Made by a program: the position numbers and the translations under genes
The notes under the pieces: generated by a model
Database searches by the model: none
What the model was told of the DNA's origin: nothing
The model's input: only the letters and a program-made list of their open reading frames with translations
In this document: piece after piece, positions 11,091 through 19,779 of the stretch
Layout: every line of letters starts with the position of its first letter
Numbering within the stretch: position 1 is the first letter of the stretch
Origin: Smittium culicis
Lineage: Eukaryota; Kickxellomycota; Harpellomycetes; Harpellales; Legeriomycetaceae
Direction of reading: 5' to 3'
Assembly (NCBI GenBank): GCA_001970855.1
Contig: LSSN01003692.1
Coordinates: forward strand, 1 to 27,615
Length of the DNA: 27,615 nucleotides

Positions 11091-12689
11091 TATACTTAAT
11101 ATTAAATAAAATAGAAATAAATTCAGATTCATAAAAAATTTCAGAGAATACTCTAAAAAAATGAAAATAATTTGTTTGGCTATTCAAAATTTAATCACAT
11201 CATGTAATATTTTGAAAGGGATCAAGAGATAATTAAAAAAATAGGTTTCTAAATTAAAATATTTTCTATACCCCATAGTGCTATGCAAGAAAAAAATAAA
11301 ACTAATTTGAAGTAGAAAAATATGAGCATCGTTTTAAGGTATATTTTTATTGAAAAACACTTTATAATATCTGGTTATAAATATTATACAAGCCTATTAT
11401 TTTTATCGAAAATTTTATTAAAATAGATAAATTAATACCAAAGTTCATATTGAATGTATAAAAAACAAGGTAATTTTGAAAGTTTAAAGGTTAAAAAAGA
11501 ATTAAAGAATGCATTAAAAATGATTTACTTTTAAAAATTACAATATTTATGCCAGTATTAATTATAATTAAATATTATGATATTTTAAATCATTCAGAGC
11601 TAAAATAATAAGATTTTATAATAGTAAAGATCTGATATGAGTTACTAAAGTTATGTGACTTTGCATAAAAACCAATAGATGTAAATATAAGTTATTTTTT
11701 ACCAAAATAAGCCAGAGTTTGTATTATTCTGAAAGAGCTATTTATAAAATTTAATTTTATAAGTTTTCATTTATTAGCTGGGAAAATATGTATATATTAC
11801 TCCTATCTATGAAAGAAATTAAAAAAAATCTTTAAATTTAGCTTCAGCGATTACCCAGTAAAAATTTATAAAAAGTAATAACTATCAGAAATTAAAGTTT
11901 ATTCTAAAAATATTATTTGAAAAAATGATTTTTTTGAAGGTTTTATACCTCCTCGTTTTTTTTATAATCATTCCTATATGAAATTTCTTAAGATCAATGT
12001 CTTCACTAAATTTTTGAATAAAAATAAAATTTTTCTGAATTTCTTAATTTATTCTTAATATTTTATTTCTATTTTTATTTTGTGATTAAATTTTGTAAAA
12101 TTTATTAAAGATAAATAATACAAAATTATGGGTCAAGAGATTTAATTTTAAGCTATTATTGACAATTTTTTTTTGATTAAAAATAAATTTAAAATTGTAT
12201 AGCTATTTTAATAACTATTTTTTAGGCATTTATATTTAACTATAAAATATTTCTAATTTATATTAGAAAGAGAAAATATATAGTAAAATCATTCACTTAT
12301 ATTTTATAACAAATATTTTATTAAAAAACGAGCCCTGTTTAGATATTTGTTTATAAATAAAGTTAGATACTAATAAAAATATTTTTTTATATAATTATTA
12401 TTGATTCTCTTTAATTTTAAATATTTTTAGGTATATTTATTGTTATTTATTGTTATTTGTGTCTTATTTTGAAAAAATATATCTTTGGTATCATTTAAGC
12501 ATTTAAAATTTATTGATATATTTATAGTTACAAATAAATAATTATCATAAATTGCTGATACTACAATAGCAAAATTTAAAATTAGTTGTACTATGAATTA
12601 TAATATAAATTTATATGTTTTGGAATTAAATTCCGTAAAAATAAGTACTAATAAAATTCCGTGTTAATACGTGGAATATCTACTCGCAG
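11091..12689. other. Very AT-rich DNA between two tail-to-tail LINE remnants
   Basis: No frame with recognisable motifs on either strand. The 3' halves of both LINE remnants would be expected to meet here, so it is probably transposon DNA decayed beyond recognition (inference). Confidence 0.35.
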
Positions 12690-13609
12690 TTTATTTTTAT
12701 CAATGATCATATTCAAAAAATAATCTAAAAATATATTCCCTGAATACCATCAGTAAATTCATCAAATTTTATCGGCTCTCTAATTCAATATTCATTATCT
12801 ATTTTATCAAGTTTGTTCAATTTCGTCTTTCTCTGAATACGAATCGATTTCTAATCAAAAAAGGGGTAGGTATTTGTATTTATCATTTTATACCAAAAGA
12901 TATTAACAAGAAACTCGCTACCTCCCTATAATTTCTTTATTTATGTTAACCTGATCAATTCATGTATTCTCTATTTTAGCTTTTTCAGATATTCTGAGCC
13001 CCAAAGACAGGATTAAAATTTAAAAATTATGGATCTTTAAGTTTATATTATTTATTTTTTATACTTTGTAAATTATGCTGAATGAAAAGGAAAAATTCAG
13101 GGAAAAAAATGAAAAATTTTGATACTAAGACTTTTTGTTAACTTTTTATGATTATCAAATTATATCTCTCTTATTATTCAAATTATTGAAAAAAATTATT
13201 CATTAACAGATTTAATCATATTTTTTTAACCTGATGGGATTCAGCGCAATATTTAAGCTTTTCAGCACTCTTATATGTAATTTCCCATTTTAATCACTAA
13301 TTTTTTACATTTTATATCACATTTATTACGTAATTAACCCTATTTCTTTCGAGTCCATCAAATATATCGGTATTAATTTTTAGAGTTCAAAAAGAGATAT
13401 AGTGGATTCTTTTTTTTATTTGTTAAGAAATTTCGGCTACCTTAAGAATTTTAATATTTTTATTTTTATTTCCGTGATATTAGCATATGTAGATTTTTTC
13501 AATTTTTTTAATTTTAGGGCATCATTATGTTATTTAATACAAATTTTTTTTAGATTTTTATTTTATTTATGTAGATCCGATTTTATCTATCAAATTTATG
13601 CCGGAAATT

Positions 13610-13990
13610 TTATGTGAGGTGATATTTTCCATATAAATGATTTTTATTTTCAAAGATAACTTCTAATTCGTCATTTTTTTTTAATGTAAAATTTACCGCC
13701 ACTTTGTTTTTATCCGACTCGTGTTTTTGTTTTTGAGCTTTTTTTCCCCATTCAGTTATTCTTTCTCTTGTTCTAGATTAGAACAGGTAGCAGAAACATA
13801 CTTGGTTTTATTTTCATCCAGTTCTGGTTTCAAACCATTCATCTTGTTAGAACTTTATTTATCCTACCAAATTCGTCCGTAATATATTTCTTGAAGCTCT
13901 TTACATCCTCAGGGCTCGATACTGTGGAAATGAGTCATGGTATTTTCACTTCCTCGAAAATATAATTTTTGTTTAGATTCGTTTAAATTT
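13610..13990 (-). pseudogene. LINE endonuclease-to-reverse-transcriptase linker remnant
   Basis: Three overlapping minus-strand frames together read like one charged helical segment. They are SSPEDVKSFKKYITDEFGRI, then MNGLKPELDENKTKYVSA, then RERITEWGKKAQKQKHESDK, followed by VNFTLKKNDELEVIFENKNH. LINE linkers typically run a coiled coil into a WxxxAxxKWxxxGDKNTKFFH block and then KxN.I..L.DENG. The WGKKAQ..KHESDKNK and LKKNDELEVIFENKN patterns match that order. It sits about 280 codons after the endonuclease start, as expected. Confidence 0.42.
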
Positions 13991-14603
13991 GAGCTTTAAC
14001 TGTTTTCATATTTTCTTAGAGATTGAAAGATTAACCTTTCAAATATCTTCAATAATTAATCGGTATCTTACAAGTGCCATTTTAAATGCAATATTATTAG
14101 CTATATGAATTTTAGCAATAAAGATGAATATAATACTTGTTGAAACTCGATCATTATGATTTAATAAATGCGTGTTATTAAAATTGTAAAAAAAATACAT
14201 AAATACTTTTACATAACTATTATTTAGTATGTAAAGTGTTTTTTTTTCTCTCAAAGCGAGTTTTTTCATCATTTTTTAAAATCTTTTATCTTATCTATAG
14301 CATAATTATTCCTAGTTAAATTTTCATTCCAAATTTTAGCCATTTGAACTTATCCAAAATAATAATTATAATAATTATAATATTGAGTTTTTTTATTACG
14401 ATTGTAACAGAGAGGACATCACACAAGTATTCCTCATACACTATATCAATAATTTTATCAAAAATGATATCAGAAATATTAATTTTCTTACTAATTTGAA
14501 TCTTTCCATATCCTTTTCTAATTTTATATATTTAAACTTGGATTTATATTATTTAGGGTCTCGATTGAAGAGTCTTGGACTATGCTGTCTTAGCCATAGA
14601 TTT

Positions 14604-14830
14604 TTAATAAGTTACTCGAGTTAATATCTTATCATCACATATTAGATTCCTTTTCGAAGTGCATATCGTTTCGATTCTTCTTAGAATTTTATAAAAATAT
14701 AACTCAGTTATTTCTTTTTCGCAATGAGTTTCTATCATTAACAAAATATGTGAGATGTTTTTACGTCTTATCATATCACTCCTACAAAACAACCAACTAA
14801 TTTTAAACAGTTAGCATTTTTTAAATATAT
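14604..14830 (-). pseudogene. LINE endonuclease remnant
   Basis: A 62-codon open stretch, extendable a few codons upstream past poor sequence, reads ISWLFCRSDMIRRKNISHILL, then MIETHCEKEITELYFYKIL. LINE endonucleases begin (I)xSWNxxGLR, run about 20 residues and reach (LLQ)ETH, whose Glu is a catalytic metal ligand. Here Gln has become Ile but ETH is retained. The later GDFN and SDH blocks were not seen. Confidence 0.45.
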
Positions 14831-14850
14831 TAGATATATTGAAGTTTTAA

Positions 14851-17800
14851 ATAGTTTTATATAACACTGACACTACTTAAGAAAATATAAACCTATAAAT
14901 ATTATTGAATTATAATTTTTAACTGTCATATTTTATTTTCTAATAAAATTTTTTTTATTTATTATGTATTATTTTACCGAGATAAGACAGTGTGTGATTT
15001 TATAGACTACCACGCCAAATAATGAATAAAATTTTATTTATTATTTTCCCCTAATATTTGGCAGATTTTGAACCAAGAAAACACTATTTTTCAGCTTAGA
15101 AAAATTGAAAAGGATATTTTATAGTTAAAATTATTACTAGCATAATTAGAACAGAATTTTGATTTTTCTATTTATTTATTTCACTTTAAAAGCGCTGGTT
15201 GATAAAAAAATATTAAATTTTTTTTAATGGTTAATGGTTATGAATTTGCATATTTTTAAATTCTTTATTCATAAAGCACTATCCATAATGAGCTCTATTT
15301 TTTTTTTTAGAAAACTAGCCGAAATAGATGATTATCAAAAGAAAAAAATGGTGGAAAATAAATAAAATTCGCCCAATTAGATAATAATTATTTTCACAAT
15401 TATAATTAAGGAGTTTGATTTTATGCGCAGATATTCATATGGATCTGAATTCTTACCTAAGCTGTATGAATATTAAAATGATAAACTTTTATTTGATTCG
15501 ATAATGTCATATCATCCAAATTAATTGATTTACGCTATCTTTTGATTAAACCTATCAAAATATTTATTAATAGTTTTGGGTTAAATATTAATGTAACCAA
15601 TTAAATAAATACACGCATTGTAATTATATTGGTTATTGAATAACCATTTAATTGATAATAGTTTCATGAATAGCAAAAAAAATAATAAATAAAAAGAAAC
15701 TGCTTACCAGCTTTAACTGTATTTAAAATATGTATCGCGTTGAATTATTATAAATCATAAATTTTCCAGGTTTAAATTCGAAGAAATTAATTTATAAAAA
15801 GATAACCCCATTGTAAATTATATGTTCATTTTTTTAAATTTTTTCCGAAATTTCAATTTAGAGTAACTTGATGTTATTTTATGCTTTTCCCTCAACTATT
15901 TCTATAGGATTAAATGCTGTTTAATACCTCTAGATCTCTTGAAATATGAAATTTATATCCCTCTCACCGATGGTAGACTTTTTTTTATCTTCCAAATATA
16001 GACAGCTACGTTTAATAAAAATGATTTATTTCCGACAAAAAAAAATTATTGAATTTTTATAGACTAGTAGTAAATAATAAATTTACTTAAAAGTCATAAA
16101 CGAATCAAAAATCAATTTATTAAAAGTATTGGCGGAAAATTTTAAATGTAGTATGTTTTTATTTGTGGAAAATAAGATAAAGAATATAGAAATTTTGAGT
16201 TTTATTACATTCACAAATTTTGATAGCAAATTTTGACAGTTATAAAAATACATAAAAAATATGAAAGATATTATTTTAAGCGTCATATTGGCATTAATTT
16301 ATCGTTAATATATTTTCCATTTTTACATTCAATAACTAAAAAGTGAACAAAGGATATTTAAGAATTTAGATATTTTTAGACTTCATTATTATTGGCTTAT
16401 TAACAACAAGATATCAGAATATATATTGAGATATAAAGCAGAATTAATGATTATTTTTTCTCAACTAATTGAATCCAATAAGTATGAGATTATAGGAAAC
16501 AGGTAGAGGGAGTAAGTGTATTTTAGACCATAAAAATTCATTCAGTATCTAGATGAGATTATTTTTAAAGTCGCTGATTTTTTTGTAGAAATTATTGAAA
16601 AATATCATGAGAGCTGAGACAATCATAATATTTTAATGGAAATAATAGTTTAAATAAAAAATAATAATATGTATTAAAAATTTTCTAAAAATAAATATTT
16701 ATACTTATTCAATAAAATTTTATTTCGGTATCTTGATTATTTAATTTTTTATCGGCCTTAGAGACTATATTTAAGGGAATTTAATAGAATAATTAAAATT
16801 TTATATTTTCAAGCATTAAAAATATTCTTTATTATTTTAATTAATCATGTAACGGATTTAATCGGGTATATTATTTAATTATATTATATTATGTATTTAT
16901 ATTTTTATATGTTATCACCAAGATTTAAAAACCTATGACTATTCATAGTGAGTATACTGAATATATCAAAAAGCGCAGGAGCTAGTAAATAATTTAAGTG
17001 AATTTTATCTAATATGTGGGAAATTCTTATGAGAAGCGAAAAAATATTTAATAGATATTTTATTTTCTATACTGGATCAGAAAAAATAATTTATTTTTTA
17101 AGATAATCTACGCTATAATATTTACTTTTACGATAGTAAAATAATTGTAAAGGCGATGCGCAAAAAAATTTCAATTGAAAAACCTCCGCTCATCAAAATA
17201 AGAATCCCATAAAAGGATATGATCCTCTTATATTCTTAATATCAGCTATTATTAACCTATGCTTTAAGTTGCACCAGTGGACTGGTAAATCCCCTCATGC
17301 TTGTCATTGAATTTTTATTCATTAAAAAAAATTCAGTATTTCTATAAGAAATTAATAAATAAGAATATAAAAGCGATCTATTGAATTTTTTTAGTATTTA
17401 AGCGGTCTGAAAGAAAAAAATTTTCCATCATTGTTTTAATCCTTTATCGTCAAGAACCCTATGAAAAAAATTAATTTATCGACTCGCTGATAATGCACAA
17501 AGGAATTCATTGTTCTCTGTTATTCAGCATTAAAATAATAGTTTAATAAATCTACGGGCTAAATTATTTTTATTTTAATAGCTGGCTATAATCAGTGATT
17601 AAAAAACAGTCTACCGCCTCGGAAATGCACAAATTAATGAGATTTCAAATATTATGGACACATATGTTTTTACCCAGTAGTTTCACGGTTTTTATATGAG
17701 GTATATTGTATATTTTCAGGGGTTGAAATAAAAAATAAAAAAACGATTAGTTTGGTACAAAAATTTACTCGGATTCTTTGTTTTGAGCTGAATTTATTGA

Positions 17801-18201
17801 AATTGGTGAGATCAGTTACGTTTATTTATTTTGAATACCATGTGTTTTAATATAGTATTTATCTAAATTTTATTTTTAAACATCAAAATTTAAGATTGAT
17901 CAAATGCCTATAAGGTTCGGAGGATCTAGAGGTCCAGAGGGGAATCGGTTGAAAATTTGCATATTTTATTAGTTTTTTTTTAATAGTATGTACATTATCA
18001 ATAAATTCACCGCTTAAAAAAAAAAAATTAAAATTAAAATTTAAGAAATCTATATAATCCATCATTAAGTTTAAAAAAGTAGAATGATGAATTAATGTCA
18101 GCTAGTGATATATAATATTAAAAAATTCGGTACAAAGCAATTTACTACGCTTTAAAAAAGGTGATAGGTTCTATCGGCTCTTATTTGGGTTTATCAAATT
18201 G
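14851..18201. other. AT-rich gene-free DNA with scattered coding-like fragments
   Basis: No gene is supported. A plus-strand fragment at about 16540-16640 (reading IIFKVADFFVEIIEKYHES) looks more like decayed coding sequence than noise, but I cannot assign it. At 17276-17291 a 16-base string nearly repeats one inside the LINE remnant at 8680-8695. The rest is very low in G+C. Confidence 0.35.
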
Positions 18202-18398
18202 TTAACTCTTTCCCGTCCAACATGATTAAAATATATGAATTTATTGATTCGTTTATGATTTATAAGCAGTTTTAGTATTTGTTGCTATCTTAAAATATAA
18301 CAATATTTCTTGAAGTCTCGAAATTAAAGTATTTTATTTGAACACTGTTGGATATATTTGAAAGGTCAAAAGTAGTCTACCGGTCATGAAAGGGTTAA
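18202..18398. mobile_element. piggyBac-like miniature element (MITE) candidate
   Basis: A 189-base interior is bounded on both sides by TTAA (18202-18205 and 18395-18398), the target-site duplication of piggyBac-type elements. The left end starts CTCTTTCCCGTCC and the right end, read inward on the other strand, starts CCCTTTCATGACCGG. They share the CnCTTTC tip common in piggyBac-like termini (7 of the first 10 bases agree). It has no coding capacity, so it would depend on a transposase elsewhere. TTAA is frequent in AT-rich DNA, so the call rests on the paired tips. Confidence 0.45.
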
Positions 18399-18793
18399 AA
18401 ATTGAAGATCAAAAATTTCATTTTTATCTTGGGAGATTCTTTACGAAGAGAGCGCTTTTATGCATAAAGAGTTACAGCGTATAAAATTTCATATTTAATT
18501 TATATATATTTAAAAGATACTAGCAATATTTTTAGCAAATAATAAAATTTTAATGAAATTAATATGTAGAAAAATTAAAATGCCTTTTCAATTCATCCAT
18601 AACATTTACAATTAATGGATACCCAAGCCAATAACATTAAACTGCAACAAAGTGCACTCTTCGTTCAGAATCTCCCAATTTATATTTCAAAACATGAGCT
18701 ATGAAATAATAATCTTTGTCATGAGCCATTAATAAATAAAATGGGGAAGCTAATTTAAAAAAAACTGTATAAAAATTATATTGTAAATTCATT
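18399..18793. other. Gene-free AT-rich spacer
   Basis: Between the miniature element and the minus-strand transposase-like remnant. No coding segment or structured RNA is recognised. Confidence 0.4.
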
Positions 18794-19151
18794 TCAGTAG
18801 TGAAAAATGCTAAAGTTATGAAGAAAGGGGGGATACATTAGTTGGTTCAAAAATAGATTTTTTTCGTAGAAAGACGCTAAATCCTGGGTAAAATTAGCAA
18901 ACTCAACAACTTGAATGATAGGATCTACAAAAGAGTATAAATTCAGGGGTAGTTTCATGCTAGTGATTTTAGTGAATCTGGTCCAAAAATAGCTTCTTAG
19001 TTTAAGGACAAATAATGGACAAGTTGGATATAAAAACTGAAATTGGTTTATACTTCGCTCCAATCTAGCAATCCAAGTATAGTATATATATTGACATCCA
19101 CCAGTTAAGGCCTCTTGTAAAAATATAGATTATCATATTTATGGCCAGACT

Positions 19152-19245
19152 AAGTAGTAGCCTTTAATACTAAAAGATGTAATTTGATCAGGCTAAAAGG
19201 TGGTAAGCTGATGTCGCTCTTGCCACATAGAACTGGCTACTACTT
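19152..19245. repeat. Nested imperfect foldback
   Basis: An exact 11-base inverted pair (AAGTAGTAGCC at 19152-19162, GGCTACTACTT at 19235-19245) encloses a second stem, GTGGTAAG at 19200-19207 with CTTGCCAC at 19219-19226 (one G-T pair), around an 11-base loop. It lies inside the minus-strand transposon remnant. It could be a subterminal transposon structure or chance. Confidence 0.4.
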
Positions 19246-19291
19246 TCTTTAGCTGCATTCCATTTTAGAGATGTCACAACTCTTATGCTCT

Positions 19292-19311
19292 ACTTCTTTC
19301 TAGAAAGAAGT
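19292..19311. repeat. Perfect 20-base palindrome
   Basis: ACTTCTTTCT followed directly by its exact reverse complement AGAAAGAAGT. The core TTCTAGAA has the form of one heat-shock-element dimer (TTCnnGAA). It lies about 470 bases upstream of the methyltransferase start but inside the transposon remnant, so a regulatory role is speculative. Confidence 0.5.
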
Positions 19312-19779
19312 TCATTCAGCCAGTAGGCAAAAGCTACCATAAAATTTATAACTAATTAAGCGCAAGTAAGCTTATTTGCTTAAAGAGGAAAATGATTTCA
19401 CTTAAGCTAGCCAATTGGGTAAAATCTCATTGGGCACTCGTTATCATCAATGGTAATTGGATTGTCATTTAATATTAGACCAATGAGTTGTAGGAAGGGG
19501 AAATAATCAGTAAGAGTAGGGGTAGAGGCTTGTACAATGGGCATTTTTCTAGCTGTCTTTATGAACAACTTAAATGCCTACAACTCAGTCTGGCTTTATA
19601 TATATTGGCAGACATGCTCTCTTATCCCAAAAGCAGAGTCCGAGGTAAAAGCCATTCTCTATAAATATACTTCCGCGGCAAAACCCCCTTAAATATTTTA
19701 CTAATCCTCAACTTTAGAGATCTTTAGCTGCAAGAAAGCTGTTCTTGCGATTCACTTATAACTATTGATATCATTAGTT

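Larger units (their letters stand above)
12690..14850 (-). mobile_element. Decayed LINE-type retrotransposon, minus strand
   Basis: Reading the minus strand from about 14850 downwards gives LINE pieces in correct order. They are an endonuclease start with an ILLMIETHCEKE block (14604-14830), an endonuclease-to-reverse-transcriptase linker (about 13990-13610), a very weak candidate for the reverse-transcriptase opening near 13240, and charged fragments at 13020-12700. Each piece is interrupted by stops or frameshifts. Total visible length is about 2.1 kb, roughly half an ORF2. No target-site duplication was identified. Confidence 0.5.
18794..19700 (-). mobile_element. Decayed transposon, possibly hAT-type transposase
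   Basis: This stretch is less AT-rich than its surroundings. On minus, about 19610-19420 is open past one early stop and reads AFKLFIKTARKMPIVQASTP followed by TLTDYFPFLQLIGLILNDNP. hAT transposases have a block of the form L..F...T..LS....PTL....P....L...L, which this resembles. A second frame (about 19330-19190) reads YWLNELLSRKK and SLKWNAAKESSSQFYVARAT. A third is open for about 115 codons (19140-18794) and contains ERSINQFQFLYPTCP and LKLRSYFWTRFTKI. That last part could instead be the zinc-finger tail of a LINE. Frames shift and stops occur, so it is dead. I found no terminal inverted repeats or 8-base duplication. Confidence 0.4.

Noticed and set aside
13402..13617. 71-residue Phe-rich plus-strand ORF that might be a membrane protein
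   Set aside because: Hydrophobicity follows from T-rich DNA, there is no ATG at the start, and the minus strand carries LINE-like remains here.
6850..19700. Possible CRISPR array or regular satellite in the gene desert
   Set aside because: No regularly spaced direct repeats; A/T runs are irregular, and the only clean tandem repeat in the window is at 26692-26751.
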